64,000 bases of DNA from Streptomyces sp. NBC_00178. Lineage in GTDB: Bacteria; Actinomycetota; Actinomycetes; Streptomycetales; Streptomycetaceae. Under the pieces are notes generated by a model. The model saw only the letters and a list, made by a program, of their open reading frames with translations. It made no database searches and was not told the DNA's origin. This document shows positions 24,462 through 33,087 of this stretch, piece by piece. A program made the position numbers and the translations under genes. Location of the stretch: assembly GCF_036206005.1 (NCBI RefSeq), contig NZ_CP108143.1, positions 5,671,501-5,735,500 on the forward strand. Reading direction: 5' to 3'. Each line of letters starts with the position of its first letter. Position 1 is the stretch's first letter.

Positions 24462-25799
24462 ATGCCGCTCCTGGTAGTCGGGATCAGCGTCCTGGTCCTG
24501 CTCCTCCTGATGACCCGGCTGAAGCTCAACGGCTTCGCCGCCCTCCTCTTCGTGGCGGTCGGAGTGGCCCTGGTCCAGGGCATCCCGGTCACCGACATCC
24601 CCGACGTCCTCTCCGAGGGCATCGGGGACCAGATCGGCGACACCATGCTGATCATCGGGCTCGGCGCCATGGTCGGCCGGATCATGGGCGACTCCGGGGC
24701 CGCCCAGCGCATCGCGGGCAAGCTGCTCGACGCCTTCGGGCCGCGCCGGGTGCAGGTGGCCATGGTGGTCACGTCCATGCTCATCGGCGTGACCATGTTC
24801 TACGAGGTCGCCTTCATCATCATCGTGCCGATCGCGTTCACTCTGGTCAGGGTCACCGGGGTCGGACTGCTGTGGGTGGGACTGCCGATGTCCATCGCCC
24901 TGTCGACGATGCACAGCTTCCTGCCCCCGCACCCCGGCCCCACCGCCGTCGCCGCGGCCTTCCACGCCTCCGTCGGGCACACCCTCCTCTACGGCCTCTT
25001 CATCGCCGTACCGGCCGGCGCGCTGATCGCACTCCTGTGGCCGCGCCTGCCGTTCGTCCGGGCGATGGACCCCTCCATACCCGAGGGCCTCGTCAGCGAG
25101 CGGGAGTTCACCGACGAGGAGATGCCGGGAATGGGCTGGTCGCTGTGCGTGGCCCTGTTCCCCGTGGTGCTCATCGCCGGCGCGGCCGTCACCGACATGC
25201 TCGCGACGAGCGAGGGCGCCTTCCCGCACGTCGTCGGCTTCCTCGGCTCGGCGCCGATCGCGCTCCTGCTGACCCTCCTCCTCGCGGCCTGGGCCTTCGG
25301 TCCCCGGATCGGCCGCAGCCTGGCGGACGTCAGCGACTCCTGCGCCTCCGCCGCCCGGGCGATGGCGATGATCCTGCTGGTCATCGGGGCGGGCGGCGCC
25401 TTCAAGAACGTCCTCGTCGAGGGAGGCACATCCGACTACATCAAGGACGTCACGGAGCACTGGGCCGTCTCCCCGATCATCCTGGCGTGGCTCGTCGCCG
25501 CCATCCTCCGCATCGCGCTCGGTTCGGCGACGGTCGCCGTCGTCACCGCCTCCGGTGTCGTGCTCCCGCTCCTGACGGGCAGTGGAACCCACGCCGAGAT
25601 GATGGTTCTCGCCGTCTCGTGCGGGTCGATCGCCTTCTCCCACGTCAACGACCCGGGATTCTGGCTCTTCAAGGAGTACTTCAACCTCTCGGTCGTCCAG
25701 GCGATCAAGGTCCGCACGAGCTACACGACCGTGCTCGCGGTCATCGGCCTCGGCGGTGTCCTGGCCGGCGAACAGATCCTCGACTCCCTCGGACTCTGA
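24462..25799 (+). CDS. GntP-family gluconate/sugar-acid permease
   Basis: A 445-residue polytopic membrane protein of the GntP family with about 12 hydrophobic segments. Characteristic text includes LLLLMTRLKLNGFAALL at the N-terminus, LPPHPGPTAVAAAFHA in the middle, and SHVNDPGFWLFKEYF near the C-terminus, a typical GntP loop. The start follows GAAGGGGAACC. Placed between kdgD and gudD it presumably imports D-glucarate or a related hexarate by proton symport. Confidence 0.92.
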   Translation: MPLLVVGISVLVLLLLMTRLKLNGFAALLFVAVGVALVQGIPVTDIPDVLSEGIGDQIGDTMLIIGLGAMVGRIMGDSGAAQRIAGKLLDAFGPRRVQVAMVVTSMLIGVTMFYEVAFIIIVPIAFTLVRVTGVGLLWVGLPMSIALSTMHSFLPPHPGPTAVAAAFHASVGHTLLYGLFIAVPAGALIALLWPRLPFVRAMDPSIPEGLVSEREFTDEEMPGMGWSLCVALFPVVLIAGAAVTDMLATSEGAFPHVVGFLGSAPIALLLTLLLAAWAFGPRIGRSLADVSDSCASAARAMAMILLVIGAGGAFKNVLVEGGTSDYIKDVTEHWAVSPIILAWLVAAILRIALGSATVAVVTASGVVLPLLTGSGTHAEMMVLAVSCGSIAFSHVNDPGFWLFKEYFNLSVVQAIKVRTSYTTVLAVIGLGGVLAGEQILDSLGL

Positions 25800-25843
25800 A
25801 GCCCCGACCACGCCCGCCCACGCACCCAAGGAACCCGACAGCC

Positions 25844-27172
25844 ATGAGCCAGCCGACCGTCACCCGCTTCGCCGTCTACCCCGTCGCGGGCCGCGACAGC
25901 ATGGAACTGAACCTCTCGGGCGCCCACGGGCCCTACTTCACCCGCAACATCGTCGTCCTGACCGACTCCGACGGGCGGACGGGACTGGGGGAGGTGCCCG
26001 GCGGGGAGAAGATCACCCGGACCCTGCGGGACGCCGAACCGCTTGTCATCGGCGCGAAGGTGGGCGACTACGCACGCGTACTCCGCGAGATCGGGACCCG
26101 GTTCGCCGACCGTGACGGGGGAGGGCGGGGCGCCCAGACCTACGACCTGCGGACCACCGTGCACGCCGTCACCGCCGTCGAGTCCGCACTGCTCGACCTG
26201 CTCGGACAACACCTCGACGTACCGGTCGCCGCACTGCTCGGCGACGGCAAGCAGCGCGACTCGGTACGGGTGCTGGGCTACCTCTTCTACGTCGGCGACC
26301 CGGACCGCACCGGCCTGGACTACATCAGGGAGCCCGGATCGGACACCGAGTGGTACCGCATCCGGCACGAGGAGGCACTCACCCCGCAGGCGATCGTCCG
26401 CCAGGCCGAGGCGGCCCACGACCTCTACGGTTTCCAGGACTTCAAGCTCAAGGGCGGCGTCCTGGCGGGAACCGAGGAGGTCGAGGCCGTACGCGCCCTC
26501 AAGGAGCGCTTCCCGGAGGCAAGGATCACCCTGGACCCGAACGGCGCGTGGTCCCTGCGGGAAGCCGTCGAGCTGTGCTCCCCGCTCGTCGGCACCCTCG
26601 CGTACGCCGAAGACCCCTGCGGAGCCGAGGACGGCTACTCGGGGCGCGAGGTCCTCGCCGAGTTCCGGCGCGCCACGGGCCTCCCCACGGCGACCAACAT
26701 GATCGCCACCGACTGGCGCCAGCTGACCCACGCCCTGGCGCTGCAGTCGGTGTCCATCCCGCTCGCCGACCCGCACTTCTGGACCATGCGGGGTTCGGTG
26801 CGGGTGGCCCAGCTGTGCAACGCGATGGGGCTGACCTGGGGCTGCCACTCCAACAACCACTTCGACATCTCGCTCGCCATGATCACGCACTGCGGTGCGG
26901 CGGCCCCGGGGGAGTACAACGCCCTGGACACGCACTGGATCTGGCAGGAGGGCCTGGAACGGCTCACCGTCACGCCGCCCCGCATCGCCGAAGGCGAGAT
27001 CGCCGTGCCGGACGCTCCGGGTCTGGGGATCGAGCTCGACATGGACCGCCTCCTCGCGGCCCACGAGCTCTACCGCAAGGAGGCGCTGGGCGCCCGGGAC
27101 GACACGAGGGCCATGCGCCACCTCGTGCCGGGCTGGACGTTCGACCCCAAGCGGCCCTGCCTGGTGCGCTGA
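25844..27172 (+). CDS. gudD: glucarate dehydratase
   Basis: A 442-residue enolase-superfamily enzyme. Diagnostic features are the catalytic Lys pair in DFKLKGG, metal ligands from ITLDPNGAW onward (Asp, then Glu in AYAEDPCG, then NMIATDWRQ), and the His of GCHSNNHFDISLAM that acts with the Lys. It dehydrates D-glucarate (and usually L-idarate) to 5-dehydro-4-deoxyglucarate, the substrate of the kdgD product. The ATG follows AAGGAACCC and is 44 bp after the permease gene, so it is in the same operon. Confidence 0.94.
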   Translation: MSQPTVTRFAVYPVAGRDSMELNLSGAHGPYFTRNIVVLTDSDGRTGLGEVPGGEKITRTLRDAEPLVIGAKVGDYARVLREIGTRFADRDGGGRGAQTYDLRTTVHAVTAVESALLDLLGQHLDVPVAALLGDGKQRDSVRVLGYLFYVGDPDRTGLDYIREPGSDTEWYRIRHEEALTPQAIVRQAEAAHDLYGFQDFKLKGGVLAGTEEVEAVRALKERFPEARITLDPNGAWSLREAVELCSPLVGTLAYAEDPCGAEDGYSGREVLAEFRRATGLPTATNMIATDWRQLTHALALQSVSIPLADPHFWTMRGSVRVAQLCNAMGLTWGCHSNNHFDISLAMITHCGAAAPGEYNALDTHWIWQEGLERLTVTPPRIAEGEIAVPDAPGLGIELDMDRLLAAHELYRKEALGARDDTRAMRHLVPGWTFDPKRPCLVR

Positions 27173-27357
27173 GGGACGCGGTTGGGGCGTCCGGCGCGGG
27201 TGAGGAAATCGCTCGGCGCGCCGGCGATGGAGCACGAAAGTGTGCGGCGACGCGTGCTCCGGCGGATCGGCCGGGAGACGTCGCGAGCCTCCTCGGCTCC
27301 GGCGCCTGCGCTCTCGCACCCACCGGCCCCACCCCTGGACCCCGCGTCACCCCTCCC

Positions 27358-28308
27358 TCAGTGCCCATGCCCCTCGTCCCCGGGGCCCAGGGGGACCGGG
27401 TCCGAGGGGGCGGCGGGCCGGGGGATGCCCTCGGCCGGCTCGGAGGTGACGGTGAAGGCGGCCGTCCGGACGACGCCGTCGTGCTTGAAGTCGAGGAACA
27501 GGCGGTACGTCGCGGCACCGGGCGCCGTCGTCGTGAAGGAGACGTCCGGGCCCGGTCCCGCGCCCTCGGCATGCACGTGCAGGTAGGCGAGGTCACCCGC
27601 GCGCAGGGCGACGAGGTGGCCGTAAGCGCCCAGATACGGCTGGAGCGCCGTGACCGGACGGCCGTCCCTGCGCACGGTGAAGGTCACGCGCTCGGCCCGC
27701 CCGGGCCTGAGCGTGCCCCCCAGGGACACCGTGTAGCCGTCGACCGTGGCGGATCGGGCGGGCCCGGGGAGCGTGGCCGGCCGGTACGGGCCGGCCACGG
27801 CGAGGTCCGCTCCCGGCGTGACGTTGCGGGTCCGCTTCCCGGCGGGTGTGAAGTCGGCGAAGACCCGGTAGTCACCGGCCTCCGGCAGTTCGACGGGCGT
27901 GCTCCACGTGCCGTCGGAGTCCCGCGTGGGATGCAGATGACGGTAGGTCGACAGGTCCCGTGAGGCGAGGATCAGGTGCATCTCCCTGCCGTGCTCGCGC
28001 CGGAAGCCGGTGACCCGGCGGCCGGACCCGTCGTGCACGGCGAAGCGGAGAGTTCCGGGCCGGTCCGCGGTCATTCGCGAGGTGCGCAGGGCGAGGGTGT
28101 AACCGTCCTCGGTGAGCCCGAGCCCGCCGGTCCGTGAGGCCGTCGGCCCGACTCCCGGACGGTGCGTTCCGCTCGCCGGACCGCCGGGGTGCGCAGGGGA
28201 TCCGACGACTCCGGCCTGGGGTCCGGCGAGCAGCCCGACCCCGTAGGCGGCGCCGAAGGAGGCTGCGAGTGCGGCTGCGAACGCGGTGATCTTCACCAGG
28301 GTGTCCAT
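27358..28308 (-). CDS. membrane-anchored, His-rich secreted protein next to copper ATPase
   Basis: 316 residues beginning MDTLVKITAFAAALAASFGA, a signal anchor. The remainder is extracellular with two beta-sandwich-like parts, about 75-190 and 195-300. His-containing motifs recur: EMHLILASRDLSTYRHLHP and YLGAYGHLVALRAG then YLHVHAEG, and the chain ends GDEGHGH. Proteins of this form accompany actinobacterial copper exporters and probably bind copper outside the membrane (inference). The ATG follows AGGAGAGATCCC; the frame upstream runs through the operator region and is not coding. It diverges from the copper ATPase across three CsoR-type sites, so both genes should respond to copper. Confidence 0.75.
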   Translation of the reverse strand: MDTLVKITAFAAALAASFGAAYGVGLLAGPQAGVVGSPAHPGGPASGTHRPGVGPTASRTGGLGLTEDGYTLALRTSRMTADRPGTLRFAVHDGSGRRVTGFRREHGREMHLILASRDLSTYRHLHPTRDSDGTWSTPVELPEAGDYRVFADFTPAGKRTRNVTPGADLAVAGPYRPATLPGPARSATVDGYTVSLGGTLRPGRAERVTFTVRRDGRPVTALQPYLGAYGHLVALRAGDLAYLHVHAEGAGPGPDVSFTTTAPGAATYRLFLDFKHDGVVRTAAFTVTSEPAEGIPRPAAPSDPVPLGPGDEGHGH

Positions 28309-28370
28309 GGGATCTCTCCTGTTCTCTGCCACTCCATGACGGGAGGCCCCGCCGTGGCTCAAGAGGGGGA

Positions 28371-28395
28371 GTCTATACCCCTGGGGGGTATAGAC
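28371..28395. promoter_or_regulatory. CsoR-type copper operator 1
   Basis: A perfect inverted repeat with 11-bp arms, GTCTATACCCC and GGGGTATAGAC, around TGG. This matches the TACCCC/GGGGTA pattern of CsoR operators and lies nearest the leftward secreted-protein gene. Confidence 0.8.
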
Positions 28396-28421
28396 CGAAG
28401 GGTCGGGGGCGGGCGGCTTGC

Positions 28422-28442
28422 GTATACCTCCAGGGGGTATAC
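28422..28442. promoter_or_regulatory. CsoR-type copper operator 2
   Basis: GTATACCTCC, A, GGGGGTATAC: a 21-bp palindrome with a single mismatched pair, midway between the divergent genes. Confidence 0.8.
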
Positions 28443-28457
28443 CCTGGAGATCGCCAC

Positions 28458-28474
28458 ATACCCCTAAGGGGTAT
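28458..28474. promoter_or_regulatory. CsoR-type copper operator 3
   Basis: ATACCCC, TAA, GGGGTAT: a perfect palindrome 27 bp before the ATPase start codon, placed to block its transcription or leader. Confidence 0.8.
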
Positions 28475-28501
28475 CTGCGTCTTTCGGAGGAGGAGCAGCG
28501 G

Positions 28502-30772
28502 ATGACACCCACGATTCCGGATACCGCGCGGGTCGAGCTCGCCATCGGTGGCATGACCTGCGCCTCGTGCGCGGCGCGGATCGAGAAGAAGCTGAACCGC
28601 ATGGAAGGGGTTGAGGCCACCGTCAACTACGCCACGGAGAAGGCCACCGTCACGTTCGCCGACGACGTCTCGGTCGGCGACCTGATCGCCACGGTCGAAG
28701 CGACCGGCTATTCGGCCCGGCCTCCGGCTCCACCCCGTGCCGCTCCCGAAAGCGGTTCCGCGGCGGGCGCCCGGCCCGACGGGGAACCCGTGGACGCCGG
28801 GCTCACGTCGCTGCGGCAGCGGCTGATCACCGCCGCGGTGCTCGCCGTGCCGGTCATCGCCATGGCGATGATCCCGGCGCTCCAGTTCACCTACTGGCAG
28901 TGGCTGTCCCTCACGCTCGCCGCCCCCGTCGTGACCTACGCAGCCTGGCCCTTCCACCGGGCCGCCTGGGTCAACGCCCGGCACGGCGCGGCCACCATGG
29001 ACACCCTGATCTCGGTCGGCACGACCGCCGCGTTCCTGTGGTCCCTCTGGGCGCTCTTCTTCGGCACGGCCGGAATGCCCGGCATGACCCACCCCTTCGA
29101 ATTCAGCGTCGCGCGCGGGGACGGGGCCGGAAACATCTACCTGGAAGCCGCAGCGGGGGTCACGGCCTTCATCCTGGCCGGCCGCTACTTCGAGGCACGT
29201 TCGAAGCGCAGGGCGGGCGCCGCGCTCAGGGCGCTCATGGAGCTGGGGGCCAAGGAGGTCACGGTGCTGCGGGACGGCCGGGAGACGAGGCTGCCCACGT
29301 CGGGCCTGCGCATCGGTGACCGCTTCCTGGTCCGCCCCGGCGAGACGATCGCCACCGACGGGACGGTGACCGAGGGCTCGTCCGCGGTGGACGTGTCGAT
29401 GCTCACCGGCGAATCGGTGCCCGTCGAGGTCTCGGCGGGGGACCCGGTCACCGGGGCGACGCTCAACGCGGGCGGACGCCTGGTCGTCGAAGCCACCAGG
29501 ATCGGAGCCGACACGCAACTGGCCCGTACGGCCCGGCTCGTGGAGGAAGCCCAGAGCGGCAAGGCGGCGGCCCAGCGGCTGGCGGACAGGATCTCCGCCG
29601 TGTTCGTACCCGTGGTCATGGGCCTGGCACTCGCCACCCTCGGATTCTGGCTCGGCTCGGGGGCCGGGCTCACGGCGGCCTTCACCGCGGCCGTCGCCGT
29701 GCTGATCATCGCCTGTCCCTGCGCCCTCGGGCTCGCCACGCCCACCGCGCTGATGGCCGGTACCGGGCGCGGTGCCCAGCTCGGCATCCTCATCAAGGGG
29801 CCCGAGGTGCTGGAGACGACCCGCCGCGTCGACACGGTCGTCCTCGACAAGACAGGCACCATCACCACGGGCCGCATGACACTGCTGAAGGTCCATGTGG
29901 CCGAAGGTGCCGACGAATCCGAAGTCCTGCGGCTCGCAGGTGCGTTGGAGCACGCGTCCGAGCACCCGATCGCCCGGGCCGTCGCGGAGGGCGCCGTCCG
30001 CCGCGTGGGGGCTCTGCCCGTCCCCGAGGAATTCCACGGCCTCGCCGGTCTCGGCGTCCAGGGGGTCGTCGAGGGGCGCGCGGTTCTCGTGGGACGCCAG
30101 AGGCTGCTGGTGGAACGCGCGGTCGAGCTGCCCGGCCCGCTCCAGGACGTCAAGGACCGGGCGGAGGGGAAGGGCAGGACGGCGATCGTGGTGGCCTGGG
30201 ACGGCGAGGCGCGCGCGGTCCTGGAGGTCGCCGACGCGGTCAAGGAGACCAGCGCCGAGGCCGTCCGGCGGTTGCGGGCGCTGGGGCTGACCCCGATCCT
30301 GCTGACCGGCGACAACAAGACGGTCGCGTCCTCGGTCGCAGCCGAGGTCGGCATCGACGAGGTCGTCGCCGATGTGATGCCGCAGGAGAAGGCGGACGTC
30401 GTCCGGAAGCTTCAGGAGCAGGGGCGGAGCGTCGCCATGGTCGGCGACGGCGTCAACGACGCCGCGGCGCTCGCCCGGGCCGACCTGGGCCTCGCCATGG
30501 GCACGGGCACCGACGCGGCGATCGAGGCCGGGGACCTGACCCTCGTGCGGGGGGACCTCCGGGCCGCCGTCGACGCCATACGGCTCGCGCGCCGCACTCT
30601 GGGCACGATCCGCTCGAACCTCTTCTGGGCCTTCGCCTACAACGTGGCGGCGCTCCCGCTCGCAGCCGCCGGCCTGCTCAACCCGATGATCGCCGGAGCG
30701 GCCATGGCCCTCTCCTCCGTGTTCGTCGTGGGCAACAGCCTTCGCCTGCGCGGTTTCCGCGCCGAGGCCTGA
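28502..30772 (+). CDS. copA: copper-exporting P1B-type ATPase
   Basis: 756 residues. One N-terminal heavy-metal-associated domain with GMTCASC (Cys20, Cys23), a transmembrane Cys-Pro-Cys (residues 405-407 in IIACPCALGLATPTALM), phosphorylation motif DKTG with Asp449, the SEHPIARA His-Pro motif and hinge GDGVND near 648. These define a copper(I) exporter in the cytoplasmic membrane. The start follows CGGAGGAGGAGC; the 28 codons open upstream overlap operators and are discarded. Only one HMA domain is present where some homologues have two. Three CsoR-like sites precede it; the csoR gene is not in the window. Confidence 0.95.
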   Translation: MTPTIPDTARVELAIGGMTCASCAARIEKKLNRMEGVEATVNYATEKATVTFADDVSVGDLIATVEATGYSARPPAPPRAAPESGSAAGARPDGEPVDAGLTSLRQRLITAAVLAVPVIAMAMIPALQFTYWQWLSLTLAAPVVTYAAWPFHRAAWVNARHGAATMDTLISVGTTAAFLWSLWALFFGTAGMPGMTHPFEFSVARGDGAGNIYLEAAAGVTAFILAGRYFEARSKRRAGAALRALMELGAKEVTVLRDGRETRLPTSGLRIGDRFLVRPGETIATDGTVTEGSSAVDVSMLTGESVPVEVSAGDPVTGATLNAGGRLVVEATRIGADTQLARTARLVEEAQSGKAAAQRLADRISAVFVPVVMGLALATLGFWLGSGAGLTAAFTAAVAVLIIACPCALGLATPTALMAGTGRGAQLGILIKGPEVLETTRRVDTVVLDKTGTITTGRMTLLKVHVAEGADESEVLRLAGALEHASEHPIARAVAEGAVRRVGALPVPEEFHGLAGLGVQGVVEGRAVLVGRQRLLVERAVELPGPLQDVKDRAEGKGRTAIVVAWDGEARAVLEVADAVKETSAEAVRRLRALGLTPILLTGDNKTVASSVAAEVGIDEVVADVMPQEKADVVRKLQEQGRSVAMVGDGVNDAAALARADLGLAMGTGTDAAIEAGDLTLVRGDLRAAVDAIRLARRTLGTIRSNLFWAFAYNVAALPLAAAGLLNPMIAGAAMALSSVFVVGNSLRLRGFRAEA

Positions 30773-30856
30773 GACGGCGGGGTGGACCGGGGTCCCCGGC
30801 GGGAGTCGCGGACCCCGGTTTGCGTACGTCCGCCGGGGGCGGCAGGGTTCGGGGGT

Positions 30857-31309
30857 GTGGCCACTCTGCTGATCGTGCATCACACGCCGTCGCCCAACTG
30901 CCAGGCGCTGTTCGAAGCCGTGGTCGCGGGGGCGACCGCCGACGGTATCGAGGACGTACGGGTCGTGCGGCGGGCGGCGCTCTCCGCCACGGCCTCGGAC
31001 GTACTCGCCGCCGACGGCTACCTGCTCGGCACGCCGGCGAACCTCGGGTACATGTCCGGAGCACTCAAGCACTTCTTCGACCAGGTCTACTACCCGTGCC
31101 TGGACGAGACGAAGGGCCGCCCCTTCGGCTTCTGGGTGCACGGGGGCAACGACGTCACCGGCGCCGTCCGGGGCATCGAGGCGATCACCACCGGCCTCGG
31201 CTGGCGGCGTGCGGCCGAGGCGGTGACCCTCACGGGAGAGCCGGGCAAGGCCGACGAGGAGGCGTGCTGGGAGCTGGGCGCGACGGTGGCCGCCGGACTC
31301 ATGACCTGA
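30857..31309 (+). CDS. flavodoxin / NADPH-dependent FMN reductase-like protein
   Basis: A 150-residue flavodoxin-like fold. The phosphate loop is LLIVHHTPSPNCQALFEAV, an isoalloxazine loop is LLGTPANLGYMSGALKHFFDQ, and a third loop is FWVHGGNDVTGA. It probably binds FMN and transfers electrons or reduces quinones. The GTG start has only a G-run before it, so initiation could be weak. It is 84 bp after the copper ATPase and could be read through from it; no direct functional link is visible. Confidence 0.8.
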   Translation: MATLLIVHHTPSPNCQALFEAVVAGATADGIEDVRVVRRAALSATASDVLAADGYLLGTPANLGYMSGALKHFFDQVYYPCLDETKGRPFGFWVHGGNDVTGAVRGIEAITTGLGWRRAAEAVTLTGEPGKADEEACWELGATVAAGLMT

Positions 31310-31456
31310 GGCCCCGCCGCCTTTGCGCCGACGGACGGGAGATCCGGGGCGCGGGACCGGCGTGCCGCCGGGCCCCCCGAGGCCGCCTCCGGCCGTCCTT
31401 CCGCGACACGCACCGCCGACCCCACGGCCGGATGCCGCACCGCCGCACTAGAGTGG

Positions 31457-31471
31457 ACTGGACAGTCCAGT
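31457..31471. promoter_or_regulatory. TetR-type operator ACTGGACAGTCCAGT
   Basis: A perfect 15-bp palindrome located 15 bp before the TetR start codon, with a half-site TACTGGA continuing at 31471. It is likely the autoregulatory site of the following gene. Confidence 0.75.
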
Positions 31472-31486
31472 ACTGGAGGTGCCGGG

Positions 31487-32125
31487 ATGCCGTCCGTGAA
31501 GCCCGGTGAGTTGCGGCTCACCGCCAAGGGGGAAGCCACCCGCAGGCGCATCGTCGAGGGTGCGGCGGTGCAGATCCGGACCGGAGGCGCCGCGGCGACC
31601 ACGCTCGACGACATCCGCGCGCGCACCTCGACGAGCAAGAGCCAGATCTTCCACTACTTCCCCGGCGGCAAGGAGGAACTGCTGCTCGCCGTCGCCGCGC
31701 GTGAGGCCGAGCTCGTCCTGGAGGACCAGGAGCCGCACCTCGGTGATCTGGGCAGCTGGGAGGCGTGGCAGGACTGGCGGGACGCGGTCGTCCGCCGGTA
31801 CGAGCAGCAGGGCGTGACCTGCCCGCTGGGCGTGCTGATGACCGAACTGGGCCGGGCCACCCCCGCCGCCCAGGTGCTCACCGCCCGGCTGATCGACCAG
31901 TGGCAGTCCGCTCTCCGCCGCGGCGTGCGGCGCATGCAGGACAGCGGACAGATGGACGCGGGACTGGACGCCGACCGGACGGCGGCGGCGCTCCTCGCCG
32001 CCGTGCAGGGGGGAGTGACCATCCTGATGTCCACCGGCCGGGTCACGCACTTGGAAGCCGCACTCGACGCCACGCTCGGCCTGCTGCGGGCCACGGCTCC
32101 GGGGGCGTCCCTCCACGAGGGGTGA
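31487..32125 (+). CDS. TetR-family transcriptional regulator
   Basis: A 212-residue regulator with helix-turn-helix text KGEATRRRIVEGAAVQI and LDDIRARTSTSKSQIFHYFP. The C-terminal domain (QQGVTCPLGVLMTELGRATP) resembles the group that controls oxidoreductases, with a Cys. The ATG has ACTGGAGG upstream. The 15-bp palindrome overlaps its promoter. Its target may be the flavodoxin-like gene upstream or a distant gene. Confidence 0.9.
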   Translation: MPSVKPGELRLTAKGEATRRRIVEGAAVQIRTGGAAATTLDDIRARTSTSKSQIFHYFPGGKEELLLAVAAREAELVLEDQEPHLGDLGSWEAWQDWRDAVVRRYEQQGVTCPLGVLMTELGRATPAAQVLTARLIDQWQSALRRGVRRMQDSGQMDAGLDADRTAAALLAAVQGGVTILMSTGRVTHLEAALDATLGLLRATAPGASLHEG

Positions 32126-32310
32126 CGGACACGCTCCGGCCCTGAGGCGCGGCCGTCGCCGCAGCGGGATGCCGGTGCACCCGCCCCGGGTCTGCACGGC
32201 TTTGAAGGGCGGTCGGGTCCGTGCGGTACCCGGGGCGGTCCGCGGGCCGCGTCCGCGGCGGTGCCGGGCGCACGCGCCGCGCCCCGTCGTGGTGGCGTGC
32301 CGCGCCGCGT

Positions 32311-32541
32311 TCAGTGCAGCCGCCAGCTGAGCTTGCCGCCGCCCACCCACCGGACGGAAGCCGGGTCGTCCAGGTCGTGCACGGGGATTCCGGCCGCGGC
32401 CGCGGCGAGGAGCACGTCGGTCACCTCGGTCGCCGTTCCGATCACCTCTCCGTCGATCTCCACGATGCGGAACGGCGGGTCGCCGGCCTGGACGGGCAGC
32501 ACGGTGATCCGCGGGTTCGGGAACTGAGGGCTGTAGGTCAT
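32311..32541 (-). CDS. small conserved-looking hypothetical protein
   Basis: 76 residues, MTYSPQFPNPRITVLPVQAG onward. It shows alternating beta-strand-like text (PFRIVEIDGEVIG) and then an Ala-rich helix with VHDLDDPASVRWVGGGK. No known family is recognised. Codon third positions are GC-rich like real genes. The ATG at 32541 lacks an obvious ribosome site; a GTG at 32571 would add 10 residues. It is isolated and points away from the AT-richer region before the riboswitch. Confidence 0.55.
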   Translation of the reverse strand: MTYSPQFPNPRITVLPVQAGDPPFRIVEIDGEVIGTATEVTDVLLAAAAAGIPVHDLDDPASVRWVGGGKLSWRLH

Positions 32542-32571
32542 GCGGGATCGGTTCCACGGGACCGCACCCAC

Positions 32572-32876
32572 TATGCCTGCATCGGGTACGAGTGAGCCTT
32601 ATGCCCGATTTACTCCCTTATTTGTAATTGATCCCGTAATCCATAAAAGGCCATTTCGTGTGACCTGGGGACCTTCGATAGGGAACAAAACGCCCTTATC
32701 GGACTCAGTGACCAGCGTCACCCCGCACCCCCCTGACGTCGGAACGGGCTCGCCGGTTCCCTTGCGCGCCAAGAGGAATGGAAGGGGCCGTGTGCGATGG
32801 ATTACATGAATTCACGAAATTCGATCTTGCGCTTGAATTTGGATCATTACTTCGGGCTTGTTCCTTTCGCTATTTC
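32572..32876. other. AT-richer intergenic region upstream of the riboswitch
   Basis: About 300 bp with clearly lower GC than the rest of the window, for example 32605-32660 and 32800-32870. No gene is supported. It presumably carries the promoter for the riboswitch-controlled transglycosylase gene and the start of its leader. TTGTAATTGATCC (32621) and ATCATTACTTCGG (32843) are promoter-like, but I cannot choose a start site. Confidence 0.5.
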
Positions 32877-33072
32877 TCGCCTACGGTCACCCTCACTCCG
32901 GATGGAACGCCGAATCCTGCCGCCGTCCGGTTACCCGACCACTTCTCGTACGGCAGGAGCGGGGGACCCAAGTAAGTGCCGACCCGGTATCCGGGACGGC
33001 TCGGGGTGAAGTCGCATGCTCATGCGGCCGGGCATCTCCAGCTCGAACCCGACAGCTCACTTCGCAGGCGAC
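32877..33072 (+). ncRNA. ydaO-type c-di-AMP riboswitch
   Basis: The conserved pieces of the ydaO/yuaA motif appear in order: a 5' TCGCCTA, GCCGAATCCTGCCG, GCGGGGGACCCAAGT, CGGGGTGAAGTC, and a 3' block CTCGAACCCGACAGCTCAC followed by GCAGGCGA that can pair with the 5' TCGCCT to close P1. It lies 16 bp upstream of a secreted LysM-transglycosylase start. Streptomyces rpf and other wall-hydrolase genes are known to carry this riboswitch, where c-di-AMP reduces expression. Ends are estimated from the P1 pairing. Confidence 0.88.
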
Positions 33073-33087
33073 GGAGAGGAATTCAGC

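Noticed and set aside
28373..31141. A minus-strand open frame of 922 codons
   Set aside because: Antisense shadow of the copper ATPase, whose motifs are unambiguous on the other strand.
32797..33009. Small open frames inside the riboswitch leader
   Set aside because: They overlap conserved riboswitch blocks, have no ribosome site, and their text is not protein-like.
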